Shown: positions 14,733 to 25,730 of the stretch, in pieces
Position numbering within the stretch: the stretch's first letter is position 1
How the letters are laid out: each line of letters opens with the position of its first letter
Source of the DNA: Chelativorans xinjiangensis
GTDB lineage: Bacteria; Pseudomonadota; Alphaproteobacteria; Rhizobiales; Rhizobiaceae
NCBI RefSeq assembly: GCF_009812055.1
Contig: NZ_WQNH01000009.1
Span: forward strand, 1-64,000
Direction of reading: 5' to 3'
DNA length: 64,000 nucleotides
Notes under the pieces: model-generated
Seen by the model: the letters and a program-made list of their open reading frames with translations, nothing else
Databases searched by the model: none
Told to the model about the DNA's origin: nothing
Translations under genes and position numbers: made by a program

Positions 14733-15883
14733 TGGCGCTTCACTTCGACCGTGCCGAATTCGACGCCCGCCGCGACCGGCTGGTCATCGAGATGTCCGAG
14801 CGCAAGCTGGACGCGCTGCTGCTTTTCGCCCAGGAGAGCATGTACTGGCTGACCGGCTTCGACACCTTCGGCTTCTGCTTCTTCCAGTGCCTGGTGGTGA
14901 AGGCCGACGGCGAGATGGTGCTCATGACCCGCTCGGCCGACCTCAGGCAGGCGCGCCATACCTCCATCATCGACAATATCGTGGTGTGGAACGACCGTCA
15001 CGGCGCCAATCCGGCCACCGAGCTGCGCGATCTCCTGAACAACCTCGATCTTCTGGGATGCCGCATCGGCGTCGAATACGACACGCACGGGCTGACGGCG
15101 AAGAACGGGCGGATGCTCGACGAGCAGCTGCAGACGTTCGCCAAGATCGAGGATGCCTCAGATGTGGCGGCCCGCCTCAGGCTCCTGAAGAGCCCGACCG
15201 AGACGGAGAAGGTCAAGCGCGCGGCAAAGCTCGCGGACGACGCGTTCGATGCCGCCCTTCCGCTGATCAAGCAGGGCGGCGACGAGGCGGCGATCCTGGC
15301 GGCCATGCAGGGGACGGTGCTCGCCGGCGGCGGCGACTACCCGGCCAACGAGTTCGTCATCGGCTCGGGCGCCGACGCGCTGTTGTGCCGCTACAAGGCG
15401 GGGCGCAGGAAGCTGACCAAGAACGACCAGCTCACGCTGGAGTGGGCCGGCGTCTACCATCACTATCACGCCGCCATGATGCAGACGGTGCTGACGGGCA
15501 AGGTCTCCAAGCGGCATCAGGAGCTGTTCGAGGCCGCCCGCGACGCGCTTGTGGCCTGCGAGAAGGCGATGGCGCCGGGCAACACCTTCGGCGACGTCTT
15601 CGACGCCCATGCCCGGGAGATGGAAGCGCACGGGCTGACCAAGCACCGTCTGAGCGCCTGCGGCTATTCGCTGGGCGCGCGCTTCGCGCCCTCCTGGATG
15701 GACCCGCCGATGTTCTACAGTGGAAGTCCGGAACAGATCGCGCCGAACATGACGCTCTTCGCGCATATGATCATCATGGATTCGGAATCGGGCTGCGCCA
15801 TGTGCCTTGGCCGTACCTACCTGACCACGGAAGCCGAGCCGGCGCCGCTTTCTCGCCACGGGCTCGAATTGATCGTTAAGTAA
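14732..15883 (+). CDS. M24 (creatinase/prolidase-fold) protein with degenerate metal site
   Basis: 383 residues. The N-terminal domain begins FDRAEFDARRDRLVIEMSER and the C-terminal pita-bread domain starts near residue 150 (LLKSPTETEKVKRAAKLADD). In the catalytic part the metal-binding Asp pair of prolidases is replaced (LTLEWAGVYHHYHAAMMQT), the GHGIG histidine segment reads GYSLGARFAP, and the first late glutamate region reads LFAHMIIMDSESG. It is therefore unlikely to be a standard two-metal aminopeptidase and may act like creatinase, which needs no metal, or on an unknown substrate. The start overlaps the pgeF stop. Confidence 0.75.
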   Translation: MALHFDRAEFDARRDRLVIEMSERKLDALLLFAQESMYWLTGFDTFGFCFFQCLVVKADGEMVLMTRSADLRQARHTSIIDNIVVWNDRHGANPATELRDLLNNLDLLGCRIGVEYDTHGLTAKNGRMLDEQLQTFAKIEDASDVAARLRLLKSPTETEKVKRAAKLADDAFDAALPLIKQGGDEAAILAAMQGTVLAGGGDYPANEFVIGSGADALLCRYKAGRRKLTKNDQLTLEWAGVYHHYHAAMMQTVLTGKVSKRHQELFEAARDALVACEKAMAPGNTFGDVFDAHAREMEAHGLTKHRLSACGYSLGARFAPSWMDPPMFYSGSPEQIAPNMTLFAHMIIMDSESGCAMCLGRTYLTTEAEPAPLSRHGLELIVK

Positions 15884-15931
15884 GACTTTTGCGGTAGCGC
15901 GAATGGGCTTGAAGCGGGGAAGAGAAACGGA

Positions 15932-16504
15932 ATGAGGCAGTTTGCAACGATTATCGGCCTGATGCTGCTGGCGCCGCTTTTCAGCGCCTGCGCGGGAACG
16001 GACGTCAACGGCCTCAACCCGCAGCCCGGCCGCGGGATTGCGGCGGTAGAGGCGCAAGGAGGCGATGCCGGCGCCGCGGGCTCCGCAAGCGAGGCGGGCG
16101 CGCAGGCGGCGCAGGAAGGCCAGGCGGTCGCCGCCGTCAGCACCGACGCACGCGTGCAGTTCGCCCCGGTGATCGGCGCCACCGAGGAGGCCCTGCCCCC
16201 GCTTTCCAGCCGGCTTTCCGCACGTGCCCGCCAGCGCGGCATTCCCATTGTGCAGGGCTCCGGCGCCACGCATATCGTCAAGGGCTATTTCTCCGCCATC
16301 GCCGACGGCAACGAGACCACCGTCATCTATGTCTGGGACGTGCTCGACCCTTCGGGCAACCGCCTGCACAGGATCCAGGGCCAGCAGAAGGTGCCCGGCG
16401 CCCAGGGCGACGGCTGGTCCTCGGTCACCGGCCAAACGATGGAGACGATCGCCGACAGGACCATCGACGATCTGGCGGCGTGGCTTACGCGGGGCACGGG
16501 CTGA
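15932..16504 (+). CDS. Putative outer-membrane lipoprotein
   Basis: 190 residues. Signal peptide MRQFATIIGLMLLAPLFSAC ends in a good lipobox with Cys20. A low-complexity Ala/Gly/Glu linker follows (about 35-65). The C-terminal part (THIVKGYFSAIADGNETT, then VIYVWDVLDPSGNRLHRIQG) has beta-strand character and TIDDLAAWL at the end. Family not recognised with certainty. Lgt, encoded at 11099, would lipidate it. The gene follows the M24 gene by 48 bases. Confidence 0.75.
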   Translation: MRQFATIIGLMLLAPLFSACAGTDVNGLNPQPGRGIAAVEAQGGDAGAAGSASEAGAQAAQEGQAVAAVSTDARVQFAPVIGATEEALPPLSSRLSARARQRGIPIVQGSGATHIVKGYFSAIADGNETTVIYVWDVLDPSGNRLHRIQGQQKVPGAQGDGWSSVTGQTMETIADRTIDDLAAWLTRGTG

Positions 16505-16548
16505 CGGCAGTTCCGGAACAAAACCCATGCACCGCGCTCACCCAGCCA

Positions 16549-17175
16549 TCAACTGATCCAGGAGACGCAGACCACCGCGATTCCGTGGCTTCTGAACTGT
16601 TTGACACAGTCCGCGAAATGCGCGCCGCTTGTGGCAACGTCGTCTACCAGCAATCCAAAGGTGCCTTCGAGCGCGTGTCCCACGTAACTCGACCTGAAAT
16701 GCATACTCTGTTTCGGATGACTGGATGAGCGACCTCCCGCCACCCTCGTGATGAGAGGCGCGCAGTATCCGATGTTCAGCTCATCGGCGACGTAGCGCGC
16801 GACCAATGAGCCGAAATTCTCCTTCTTGGAGGAACTCCCGCCTGGCACACCACAAATAAAGTCGTATGGCTTGCCGTTCGTGATTGTGGACGCGCAGGCT
16901 GCGACTTCCCGTGCGATCCCGCGTACAGTCGTTTCATCCGGTACACCTTTAAGGTTGCGCATCGCTGCAACCTGTAGTCGTTTTATGGGCGTCCTCCAGC
17001 TTCGTGGAGAAAAAAAAGAGATATCAGAGCGGCTCCGGCGCCTTATACTAGACAACAAAGTTTCATCAAGAAATAAGTAATTTGGGTTTTTATTAAGTAA
17101 ATACTCTTCAGTTAAATCAACAAACCTAAGAACATCAGTAGGCCCATCTGAAACGCATATACTACTACTTCTCAT
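16549..17175 (-). CDS. Orphan phosphoribosyltransferase-domain protein
   Basis: 208 residues from ATG 17175, which follows GGCAGGTAGC. Upstream ATGs at 17202 and 17214 are possible. The C-terminal half is a type I PRTase: YDFICGVPGGSSSKKENFG, then LLVDDVATSGAHFADCV (the PRPP loop), and a beta strand at the end. The N-terminal half (SICVSDGPTDVLRFVDLTEE, then LLNKNPNYLFLDETLLSSIR) is not recognised. The gene and its 5' flank are much more AT-rich than the neighbours, and it splits the usual order before prs, so recent transfer is likely. It may be a ComF-like or salvage enzyme; the function is open. Confidence 0.7.
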   Translation of the reverse strand: MRSSSICVSDGPTDVLRFVDLTEEYLLNKNPNYLFLDETLLSSIRRRSRSDISFFSPRSWRTPIKRLQVAAMRNLKGVPDETTVRGIAREVAACASTITNGKPYDFICGVPGGSSSKKENFGSLVARYVADELNIGYCAPLITRVAGGRSSSHPKQSMHFRSSYVGHALEGTFGLLVDDVATSGAHFADCVKQFRSHGIAVVCVSWIS

Positions 17176-17427
17176 GCTACCTGCCCCACCAGTGGTAAAC
17201 ATTGAGTTATACATTCATGTACCACAATAAAACAGAATATGTCAAACACGTACAAATTGGCGGAGAGACAACTCCTGGCTACCAGCGGCACATCGGGAGC
17301 GGAGCTATCGAGGCTGCGGCCGAGGAAGCATTCACTTCGGCGGAGGATTTTTTCCGCCGATGCTTGCAATAGCCGGCCACCCCGCTAAAAGCCGGACAGA
17401 AGTCGAGGCGCTGGCCGGGAACATTCC

Positions 17428-18360
<933 letters not shown>

Positions 18361-18372
18361 GGGCGGCGCCCT

Positions 18373-18477
18373 TAGACCAGTTCATCGTTTCATGGAATCG
18401 ATGAACTGGTCTAACTCATTGTTTTGCCGCAATTCCGGACGGGAAACCGGTTTCCACTTTTCCTGGAATTGCTCTAG
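18373..18477. repeat. Rhizobial intergenic palindromic repeat, copy 1
   Basis: Begins TAGACCAGTTCATCG and its mirror CGATGAACTGGTCTA (arms around TTTCATGGAAT), followed by AATTCCGGACGG, AAACCGGTTTCC and TCCTGGAATTGCTCTAG. Further copies are at 23469-23573, 27653-27757 and (partial) 26844-26880. The terminal CTCTAG gives the stop codon of the DUF488 gene on the opposite strand. Confidence 0.85.
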
Positions 18478-18860
18478 CCGATCTTCGCCCCTCGCTCCGC
18501 CAAAAGCTCGCGCAGCACCGAACGGTGGCAGCGGGATTCGTCTTCGCAGTAGCAGCCGATCGAGAAGTCGGCGTCGCGCGAAAGCGCGGCAAGAAGGTCC
18601 AGGGTGTGCCGGGGCGCCGGCGCGTTCATCTCCACGCGGAACGCCTTGACGAAGGCCGCCCACTCGCGCTCCGTCTTCGCCGCCTGGGCCTTCGCGACCA
18701 GTTCGGCGCTGGGCGAAAGCTCCGGGTACCAGAGGTCGAACCAGTCGTCGGCGGAAAAGCGCTCCTTGCGCACGCCGCGCGGCGGGCGCCGCACGGTGCC
18801 GATCCGCGTCCCTTCCCCCGAAAGGCGTGGCGTGCCGAGACGAACGATGCGCAGGGTCAT
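18474..18860 (-). CDS. DUF488 family protein
   Basis: 128 residues. Starts MTLRIVRLGTPRLSGEGTRI and has VRRPPRGVRKERFSADDWFD, LWYPELSPS and a C-terminal IGCYCEDESRCHRSVLRELL, which is the conserved Cys/Glu/His part of DUF488. The function is unknown; the motif has been read as a possible metal or nucleotide site. The stop codon is formed by the end of the adjacent palindromic repeat. Confidence 0.75.
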   Translation of the reverse strand: MTLRIVRLGTPRLSGEGTRIGTVRRPPRGVRKERFSADDWFDLWYPELSPSAELVAKAQAAKTEREWAAFVKAFRVEMNAPAPRHTLDLLAALSRDADFSIGCYCEDESRCHRSVLRELLAERGAKIG

Positions 18861-19108
18861 GCTTAAAGCTCCGCTTGAATGGCGGGGCGACGATAGCATA
18901 TTCCGACGACGCCCCGGTACGGCCGGGGTAATCCTTGCGCATGCCCTTGCACCCGCCCCTCCCATCCGCTATAGACCCGCCGTCCGTGCAGACACCCTTG
19001 GAGGCAGCGCGGATGGAGGCCGGCCTTGCGCGATGCGCCTGGCGGCTTTCTCGTTTTCAGGGTCCGTTTACGTCCGGAAAACGCTCCGAAACTTGAAAGG
19101 AAAAGCCA

Positions 19109-19780
19109 ATGAGCCGTCAGTCATATGAGCTGAAGGCCGAGGCGCGCGAACGGGTCGGTAAGGGGTCCGCCCGGGCAATTCGGCGCAGCGGTAAGATTCC
19201 CGCCGTCATCTACGGCGACAAGAAGCCCCCCATGACGATCGCCCTGCCCTACAAGGAAGCGTTCCTGCGCATCCATGGCGGCGGGTTCCTGACCACCATC
19301 GCCACCATCGACGTGGACGGCGAGAAGATCCAGGTCCTGCCCAAGGATTACCAGCTCGATCCCGTGCGCGGCTTTGCCGAGCACATCGACTTCCTGCGTA
19401 TCGGCCGCAACACCATCGTCACCGTCAACGTGCCGGTGCACTTCACGAACGAAGAGTTGGCCCCCGGCATCAAGCGCGGCGGTGTCCTGAACGTGGTGCG
19501 CCACGAGGTGGAGTTCACCTGCCCGGCGACCGCCATCCCCGATCACATCGAGATCGACCTGACGGGGCTCGACATCGGCGATTCCGTGCACATCTCGGCG
19601 GTGAAGCTGCCCGAGGGCGTGGCGCCGACGATCACCGACCGCGACTTCACCATCGCCACGGTCGCCGCCCCGGCCGGCCTGAAGGCGGAGGAAGAGGAAG
19701 CGGCTGAAGCCGAGGCCGAAGAGGCCGAGGAAGAGGCGGAAGAGAAGGAGACGGAAGGCGAGGACAAGGGCGAGGAATAG
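19109..19780 (+). CDS. rplY: 50S ribosomal protein L25/general stress protein Ctc
   Basis: 223 residues. The N-terminal L25 domain binds 5S rRNA ([33 protein letters not shown]) and the C-terminal TL5/Ctc domain follows ([32 protein letters not shown]). It ends in a long acidic tail of Glu/Ala repeats, common in alphaproteobacterial Ctc proteins. It lies 30 bases upstream of pth, as in most relatives. A ribosome-binding site (AAAGGAAAAG) precedes the ATG. Confidence 0.93.
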   Translation: MSRQSYELKAEARERVGKGSARAIRRSGKIPAVIYGDKKPPMTIALPYKEAFLRIHGGGFLTTIATIDVDGEKIQVLPKDYQLDPVRGFAEHIDFLRIGRNTIVTVNVPVHFTNEELAPGIKRGGVLNVVRHEVEFTCPATAIPDHIEIDLTGLDIGDSVHISAVKLPEGVAPTITDRDFTIATVAAPAGLKAEEEEAAEAEAEEAEEEAEEKETEGEDKGEE

Positions 19781-19810
19781 CCCTTTCCCCTCCGTCGAGG
19801 GTAATTTCCC

Positions 19811-20527
19811 ATGCTCCTCATTGCAGGGCTCGGCAATCCCGGCCGGCAATACGAGAACTACCGGCACAATGTCGGTTTCATGGCGGCGGATGCCATTTTT
19901 CGCCGCCATTCCTTTTCGCCCTGGTCGAAGAAGTTCAGCGCGCTGGTCTGCGAAGGCCGGCTGGGCGGCGAGAAGGTGCTGCTGATCAAGCCGCAGACCT
20001 ATATGAACCTCTCCGGCCAGGCGATTGGCGAGGCGATGCGCTTTTACAAGCTCGAGCCCGCCGATCTCATCGTCCTCTACGACGAACTGGACCTGGCGCC
20101 GGCGAAGGTGCGCGTGAAGGTCGGTGGTGGCGCCGGCGGCCATAACGGCATCAGATCCATCGACGCGCATTGCGGCAAGGACTATCGCCGCGTGAGGATC
20201 GGCATCGGCCATCCGGGCGACAAGGCGCGTGTCACCGGCCATGTGCTGGGCGATTTCGCCAAGGCCGACCGGGACTGGCTGGAGCCGCTTCTGGAAGCGA
20301 TCGCCGACAACGCCGAGATGCTGGTGAAGGGTGACGATTCCGGCTTCATGAACAAGGTGAGCCTGGCCGTCAAAGGCAAGGCGGAGCCGGCCGGCAATGA
20401 GCGGAAACCGGCCGCCAAGGGGCAGAGCCATATCCGCCAGGCACGGCCGCAAAAGCCGTCCGCGCCCTTGCCCGAGACCGGGCCTATGGCAGCCATGCTG
20501 AAGAAGCTCTTCGGGGAGAAGAAGTAG
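19811..20527 (+). CDS. pth: Peptidyl-tRNA hydrolase
   Basis: 238 residues. Rescues stalled peptidyl-tRNAs by cutting the ester bond. Family motifs: [18 protein letters not shown] with the catalytic His, [54 protein letters not shown] and [20 protein letters not shown]. The C-terminal extension after residue 190 is basic and Lys/Pro-rich, longer than in E. coli. It lies between rplY and ychF. Confidence 0.95.
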   Translation: MLLIAGLGNPGRQYENYRHNVGFMAADAIFRRHSFSPWSKKFSALVCEGRLGGEKVLLIKPQTYMNLSGQAIGEAMRFYKLEPADLIVLYDELDLAPAKVRVKVGGGAGGHNGIRSIDAHCGKDYRRVRIGIGHPGDKARVTGHVLGDFAKADRDWLEPLLEAIADNAEMLVKGDDSGFMNKVSLAVKGKAEPAGNERKPAAKGQSHIRQARPQKPSAPLPETGPMAAMLKKLFGEKK

Positions 20528-20650
20528 CGCCGGTTCAGCACCTGGCCACGGCCGGGCGATGCTTCCAGGGCTTGACGATGGCCGCTCCCTTCGCCCATAG
20601 CCCTGCCAACATTCTTTGAACAGCCTTCACCTTACAGGACAAAGCACAAG

Positions 20651-21754
20651 ATGGGTTTCAAATGCGGCATCGTCGGCCTGCCCAATGTCGGCAAGTCGAC
20701 GCTCTTCAACGCGCTGACGAAAACGGCTGCGGCACAGGCCGCGAACTACCCCTTCTGCACCATCGAGCCTAACACGGGCGAGGTGGCCGTGCCCGATCCG
20801 CGGCTGAAGAAGATTGCCGCGATCGCCCAATCGAAGGCGGTCGTGCCGACGCGCATTTCCTTTGTCGACATCGCAGGCCTCGTGCGCGGCGCTTCCAAGG
20901 GCGAAGGGCTGGGCAACCAGTTCCTGGCCAACATCCGCGAGGTGGACGCCATCGTGCATGTGCTGCGCTGCTTCGAGGATGACGACATCGCCCACGTCGA
21001 AGGCCGCATCGACCCGATGGCCGACGCCGAGACGGTGGAGACGGAGCTGATGCTGGCCGACCTCGAAAGCCTGGAGCGGCGCATCGTGCAGACGCGCAAG
21101 CGCGCCACCGGCAAGGACAAGGAGGCGATCGCCGTCCTGCCGATGATGGAGAAGGCGCTGGCGCTGCTGCAGGACGGCAAGCCGGTGCGCCTGCTTCTGC
21201 CGGAGCTTGCGGCCGAGGACCTGCAAATCCTGCGCTCGCTCAACCTATTGACATCGAAGCCGGTGCTTTACGTCTGCAACGTCGCCGAGAGCAATGCGGC
21301 GGGCGGCAACGCGCACAGCGCGGCGGTGGAAAAGATGGCCGAGGCGCAAGGGGCGAAATCCGTGGTGATCTCGGCGGCCATCGAGGCGGAGGTGGCGCAG
21401 CTTCCGGACGAGGAGGCGGCGGAGTATCTGGACGCCATGGGGCTCGAGGAACCCGGTCTCGACCGGCTGATCCGCGCCGGCTACGAACTGCTGGACCTCA
21501 TCACCTTCTTCACCGTCGGCCCCAAGGAGGCGCGCGCCTGGACCGTGCAGAAGGGCGCCAAGGCGCCGCAGGCGGCGGGCGAAATCCATACGGACTTCGA
21601 GCGCGGCTTCATCCGCGCCCAGACCATCGCCTATGACGACTTCGTGCGGCTGGGCGGCGAGACGGCGGCGCGCGAGGCCGGCAAGGCGCGCGACGAAGGC
21701 AAGGAATACGTGGTGGCGGACGGCGACGTGATGCTGTTCAAGTTCAATGTGTGA
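20651..21754 (+). CDS. ychF: Redox-regulated ATPase YchF (Obg/OLA1 family)
   Basis: 367 residues. G1 loop [18 protein letters not shown]3 in [20 protein letters not shown], a G4-like YVCNVAES with the Asn/Glu change that favours ATP over GTP, and a C-terminal TGS-type domain ([17 protein letters not shown], then [12 protein letters not shown]). It binds the ribosome and is linked to oxidative-stress response. Length matches the family. It ends the prs-rplY-pth-ychF block. Confidence 0.95.
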   Translation: MGFKCGIVGLPNVGKSTLFNALTKTAAAQAANYPFCTIEPNTGEVAVPDPRLKKIAAIAQSKAVVPTRISFVDIAGLVRGASKGEGLGNQFLANIREVDAIVHVLRCFEDDDIAHVEGRIDPMADAETVETELMLADLESLERRIVQTRKRATGKDKEAIAVLPMMEKALALLQDGKPVRLLLPELAAEDLQILRSLNLLTSKPVLYVCNVAESNAAGGNAHSAAVEKMAEAQGAKSVVISAAIEAEVAQLPDEEAAEYLDAMGLEEPGLDRLIRAGYELLDLITFFTVGPKEARAWTVQKGAKAPQAAGEIHTDFERGFIRAQTIAYDDFVRLGGETAAREAGKARDEGKEYVVADGDVMLFKFNV

Positions 21755-21851
21755 CTTGTGCCGGCAGGCCTTGCATTGACCGCCTGGTGAACGGAGCCTT
21801 TCAGGGTCGATTATCGAGGCCGCTGGTCCTTGTATCTGGAAGGAAGATGCG

Positions 21852-22316
21852 ATGAGCGGGAAGCGCTGGGCCTACGAGGACTTTTACGAGGGCTGCGTCA
21901 TCGCCCTTCCCGAGAAGCGCGTCGGCAAGGAGGAGATTGTCGCGTTCGCCTCCGAGTTCGACGCCCAGCCCATGCACCTCGACGAGGAAGCGGGCGAGGC
22001 GAGCCTGCTCGGCGGGCTTGCGGCTTCGGGCTGGCACACCTGCTCGATATTCATGCGCATGATGTGCGAGGCCTTCCTGCTCGATTCCACCTCGCAAGGC
22101 TCGCCCGGCATCACCGACATGCGCTGGCAGCGCCCGGTGCTGGCCGGCGACCGGCTTTCGGGCGCCTCGACGGCGCTTTCCCGGCGGCTTCTGAAGTCGC
22201 GGCCCGGTCTCGGCCTCGTCACCTTCCGGCACGAAGTGAAGAACCAGAATGGCGAGAGGGTGATCCTGTGCGAGAACCCGATCCTGTTCCGCCTTCGCGA
22301 GAAAGGTGCGGCATGA
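21852..22316 (+). CDS. MaoC-family (R)-hydratase-like protein 1
   Basis: 154 residues with the hot-dog fold of MaoC dehydratases: FYEGCVIALPEKRVGKEEIV, FASEFDAQPMHLDEEAG with the catalytic Asp/His pair, LGGLAASGWHTCSIFMRMM and the final VTFRHEVKNQNGERV. Such proteins hydrate enoyl-CoA substrates; the physiological substrate is unknown. Overlaps the next gene by ATGA, and the two are 150-residue paralogues, so they probably act as a heterodimer or in one pathway. Confidence 0.85.
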   Translation: MSGKRWAYEDFYEGCVIALPEKRVGKEEIVAFASEFDAQPMHLDEEAGEASLLGGLAASGWHTCSIFMRMMCEAFLLDSTSQGSPGITDMRWQRPVLAGDRLSGASTALSRRLLKSRPGLGLVTFRHEVKNQNGERVILCENPILFRLREKGAA

Positions 22317-22780
22317 GCCTTGAGGCCTACCTGCGGCTCGGCGAGACGGTCACGCTCGGCAGCCACACCTTCACGGCGGACGAGATCAAGCGTTTCGCCG
22401 AAAAGTACGACCCGCAGCCCTTTCATCTGGACGAGAAGGCGGCGGAGGAAAGCGTGTTCGGCCGGCTGTGCGCGTCGGGCTGGCATACCTGCGCCATGTG
22501 GATGAAGTACAATCTGCAAAACGCGCGGACCGACGACGGCGCCTGGCGGGAGCCGGGGCCGCGGCCGGAATTCGGGCCCTCGCCGGGGTTTTCCAACTTG
22601 AAATGGCTGAAGCCGGTCTATGCCGGGGATACGATCACCTTCACGCGCACCGCGGTGTCGCACCGGGCGTTGGCCTCGCGGCCTGGGTGGCGGCTTTTGT
22701 CATTGAAGGCGGGGGCGTTCAACGGCGACGGGCAGGCGGTGCTGGAGTTTGATAATGCGGTGCTTTTGAGGGTTGGGTAG
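22313..22780 (+). CDS. MaoC-family (R)-hydratase-like protein 2
   Basis: 155 residues. Same layout as its upstream neighbour: FAEKYDPQPFHLDEKAA holds the Asp/His pair, LCASGWHTCAMWMKYN follows, and the C-terminus has WLKPVYAGDTITFTRTAV then GQAVLEFDNAVLLRVG. ATG overlaps the previous stop (ATGA), so the pair is co-translated. Both subunits keep the catalytic signature, unlike many heterodimers in which one is degenerate. Confidence 0.85.
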   Translation: MSLEAYLRLGETVTLGSHTFTADEIKRFAEKYDPQPFHLDEKAAEESVFGRLCASGWHTCAMWMKYNLQNARTDDGAWREPGPRPEFGPSPGFSNLKWLKPVYAGDTITFTRTAVSHRALASRPGWRLLSLKAGAFNGDGQAVLEFDNAVLLRVG

Positions 22781-22830
22781 GCGAATTCAGCGAGGAATGC
22801 CGGCGCCTCCAAGGCACCCGATAGACAGCC

Positions 22831-23376
22831 TCAATCCCCCTCGAACGCGATGAGCGTGCGCACGTCCACGCCCAGCCCTTCCAGCCTGGCGCGGCCGCCG
22901 AGGTCCGGCAGGTCGATGACGAAGCAGGCGGCGACGATATCGGCGCCCATCTGGCGCAGAAGCCGGACGGCGCCTTCGGCCGTGCCGCCGGTGGCGATGA
23001 GGTCGTCGACGAGGATGACCTTCTCGCCCGGCTCCACCGCGTCGACGTGCATCTCCATCTCGTCGAGCCCGTATTCCAGGCTGTAGGCGACGCGCACCGT
23101 CTCGTGCGGCAGCTTCCCCTTCTTGCGGATGGGGACGAAGCCGGAGGAGAGCTGGTGGGCGATAGCGCCGCCGAGGATGAAGCCGCGCGCCTCGATGCCG
23201 GCGATCTTGTCGATCTTGGAGCCGGCATAGGGGTGGACGAGCTCGTCCACGGCGCGGCGGAAGGCGCGCGCGTTGCCCAGAAGCGTGGTGATGTCGCGGA
23301 AGAGAATCCCCGGCTTCGGATAGTCGGGAATGGTGCGAATGGCTGAAAGTAGCGTGTCTTCGAGGGAAGGTTTCAT
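22831..23376 (-). CDS. apt: Adenine phosphoribosyltransferase
   Basis: 181 residues. Salvages adenine to AMP with PRPP. Features: [20 protein letters not shown] near the start, [31 protein letters not shown] and the PRPP loop [19 protein letters not shown]. Length fits exactly. It is separated from the cytochrome c1 gene by a palindromic repeat, the usual rhizobial neighbourhood. Confidence 0.93.
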   Translation of the reverse strand: MKPSLEDTLLSAIRTIPDYPKPGILFRDITTLLGNARAFRRAVDELVHPYAGSKIDKIAGIEARGFILGGAIAHQLSSGFVPIRKKGKLPHETVRVAYSLEYGLDEMEMHVDAVEPGEKVILVDDLIATGGTAEGAVRLLRQMGADIVAACFVIDLPDLGGRARLEGLGVDVRTLIAFEGD

Positions 23377-23468
23377 CGGCAGCCCCGGCCCGTTGCAGCC
23401 CCTTTTGCCCTTTTGCGCGCCAAAAGAAAAGGGCGCCCGGCGGCGCCCCTGGCTTTTTGCCGCGGCCT

Positions 23469-23573
23469 TAGACCGGTTCATCGTTTCATGGAATCGATGA
23501 ACCGGTCTAAGTCGTTGTTTTGTCGCAATTCCGGACGGAAAACCGGTTTCCACTTTTCCTGGAATTGCTCTAG
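23469..23573. repeat. Rhizobial intergenic palindromic repeat, copy 2
   Basis: Starts TAGACCGGTTCATCG, mirrored by CGATGAACCGGTCTA, and ends TCCTGGAATTGCTCTAG. The closing CTAG supplies the stop codon of petC on the minus strand. The outer arms differ from copy 1 by compensating changes (ACCAG/CTGGT to ACCGG/CCGGT), so the hairpin appears to be under selection or copied as a unit. Confidence 0.85.
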
Positions 23574-24394
23574 TGAACTTCGGCCCACACCTTGCGCTTG
23601 GTGAGGTAGACGAGGCCGCCGAAGAGGACCAGGAAGACCATCACGGTGAAGCCGGTTTCCTTGCGCGCCTCCATGTGCGGCTCGGCGGCCCACATCATGA
23701 AGGCGGCGATGTCGCGGGCGTACTGGTCGACCGTCTCCGGGCTGCCGTCCTCGTAGGTCACCATGCCGTCCGAGAGCGGCGGCGCCATGGAGAGCGAAAC
23801 GGCGTTCAAGAAATAGGGATTGTAGTAGGTGCCCTCGGGCACCTCGTGGCCTTCCGCGTCTTCCTCATAGCCGGTCAGGAGCGCGTGGATGTAGTCCGGA
23901 CCGCCCTCGGCGTATTGGGTGAAGATGTCGAAGACGAAGGTGGGAAAGCCGCGCTCCACGGCGCGCGCCTTGGCGAGAAGCGAGAAGTCCGGCGGCGCGG
24001 CACCATTGTTGGAGGCGGCCGCCTGCTGCGGATTGGCGAAGGGCGCGGGGAAATGGTCGGACGGCGTGGCGGGACGGGTGAACATGTCGCCGTTCTCGTC
24101 CGGACCGTCTTCGACCTCGTATTCGGCGGCGATGGCGCGAACCTGCTCTTCCGTGTAGCCGAGATCCTCCAGGTTGCGGAAGGCGACCAGGTCGAGCGAA
24201 TGACAGGAGGAGCAGACCTCGCGGTAGATCTTCAAGCCGCGCTGCAACTGGCCCTTGTCGTAGGCGCCGAAGGGGCCGTCGAAGCTCCATTCGAGCTGCG
24301 GCGGCTTCTTCAGCGGGTATTCCGCCGCATCCGCGGGGGTGGCCATGGCAATGCCGAGGCCGAGCGCAGCCAGCCCGTTTAGAAACGTCTTCAT
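23570..24394 (-). CDS. petC: Cytochrome c1 of the bc1 complex
   Basis: 274 residues. Signal peptide [20 protein letters not shown] to ADAA, then the c-type heme site CSSCHS and the distal methionine in [13 protein letters not shown]-terminal anchor ([17 protein letters not shown]) ends in [12 protein letters not shown] 24394 is preferred because AGAGGA precedes it and the signal peptide starts there. ATG 24427 overlaps the petB stop (ATGA) and 24415 is a third in-frame option. The stop is donated by a repeat. Part of petABC, which passes electrons from ubiquinol to cytochrome c. Confidence 0.93.
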   Translation of the reverse strand: MKTFLNGLAALGLGIAMATPADAAEYPLKKPPQLEWSFDGPFGAYDKGQLQRGLKIYREVCSSCHSLDLVAFRNLEDLGYTEEQVRAIAAEYEVEDGPDENGDMFTRPATPSDHFPAPFANPQQAAASNNGAAPPDFSLLAKARAVERGFPTFVFDIFTQYAEGGPDYIHALLTGYEEDAEGHEVPEGTYYNPYFLNAVSLSMAPPLSDGMVTYEDGSPETVDQYARDIAAFMMWAAEPHMEARKETGFTVMVFLVLFGGLVYLTKRKVWAEVH

Positions 24395-24423
24395 TTCCAA
24401 GATCCTCTTGCGCATACGCTCGC

Positions 24424-25710
24424 TCATGCCTCGCCGGCGGTCTGGGCGGCCGGGGTCCCGGGCTTGTTCTTCTCCAGCACCGCCTCGGTGATCGAGTTCG
24501 GCGGCCGGCGCGGCGTCTCGACGAGGCCGAGGACCGGCATGACGACGACGAAGAACGCGAAATAATAGAGCGTGGCGGCCTGCGCCATGGCCACATAGGT
24601 GCCCTCCGCCGGCCTCGAGCCGAGCCAGCCGAGGAAGATGGCATCGGCCACGAAAAGCCAGAAGAACAGCTTGTACCACGGCCGGTAGACCGCCGAGCGC
24701 ACCTTCGAGGTATCGAGCCAGGGCACCACGAACAGGACAGCGATGGCGCCGAACATGGCGAGCACCCCGCCCAGCTTGGAATCGATCGGCCCGATGTTGA
24801 AGGTGATGGCGCGCAGGATCGCGTAGAAGGGCAGGAAGTACCACTCGGGCACGATGTGCGCCGGCGTCTTGAGCGGGTTGGCCTCGATGTAGTTGTCGGG
24901 GTGGCCGAGATAGTTGGGGATGTAGAAGACGAAATAGGCGAACACCAGGAAGAACACGACCATGGCAAAGCCGTCCTTGATGGTCGCGTAGGGCGTGAAG
25001 GCCACCGTGTCGGTCTTCTGCTTCACCTCGATGCCGGTCGGGTTGGACTGCCCGGTCACATGCAGCGCCCAGATGTGCAGGACGACGACGCCGGCGATCA
25101 TGAAGGGCAAGAGATAGTGCAGCGAGAAGAAGCGGTTGAGGGTGGGATTGTCGACGGCGAAACCGCCGAGCAGAAGCTGCTGGATCCAGTCGCCGACGAG
25201 CGGGATCGCCGTGAAGAAGCCGGTGATGACGGTGGCGCCCCAGAAGCTCATCTGCCCCCACGGCAAAACGTAGCCCATGAAGGCGGTGGCCATCATGAGG
25301 AGGTAGATGATGCAGCCGAGGATCCACAGAAGCTCGCGCGGCGCCTTGTAGGAGCCGTAGTAGAGACCGCGGAAGATGTGCACGTAGACGGCGATGAAGA
25401 AGAACGAGGCGCCGTTCGAGTGCAGGTAGCGCAGAAGCCAGCCGGAATTGACGTCGCGCATGATCTTTTCGACGGAGTTGAAGGCGATCTCCGTGTTCGA
25501 GGCGTAATGCATGGCGAGCACGATGCCGGTGAGGATCTGCACCGCCAGCATGAGGGTGAGGATGCCGCCGAAGGTGTAGGCGTAATTCAGGTTGCGCGGC
25601 ACCGGATAGGCGACGAAGGAATCGTAGACGAGGCGCGGCAGCGGAAGGCGCGCATCCATCCAGCGCCCGAAGCCCGTCTTGGGGGTGTAGGTAGAATGTC
25701 CACCGCTCAT
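24424..25710 (-). CDS. petB: Cytochrome b of the bc1 complex
   Basis: 428 residues. The eight-helix cytochrome b has [20 protein letters not shown] and [20 protein letters not shown], the heme-ligating histidines in [16 protein letters not shown] and [19 protein letters not shown], and the Qo-site motif [16 protein letters not shown]. It holds the Qo and Qi quinone sites. It lies 20 bases after petA and before petC, all on the minus strand. Confidence 0.95.
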   Translation of the reverse strand: MSGGHSTYTPKTGFGRWMDARLPLPRLVYDSFVAYPVPRNLNYAYTFGGILTLMLAVQILTGIVLAMHYASNTEIAFNSVEKIMRDVNSGWLLRYLHSNGASFFFIAVYVHIFRGLYYGSYKAPRELLWILGCIIYLLMMATAFMGYVLPWGQMSFWGATVITGFFTAIPLVGDWIQQLLLGGFAVDNPTLNRFFSLHYLLPFMIAGVVVLHIWALHVTGQSNPTGIEVKQKTDTVAFTPYATIKDGFAMVVFFLVFAYFVFYIPNYLGHPDNYIEANPLKTPAHIVPEWYFLPFYAILRAITFNIGPIDSKLGGVLAMFGAIAVLFVVPWLDTSKVRSAVYRPWYKLFFWLFVADAIFLGWLGSRPAEGTYVAMAQAATLYYFAFFVVVMPVLGLVETPRRPPNSITEAVLEKNKPGTPAAQTAGEA

Positions 25711-25730
25711 CTTGAAATACGCTCCCTTGC

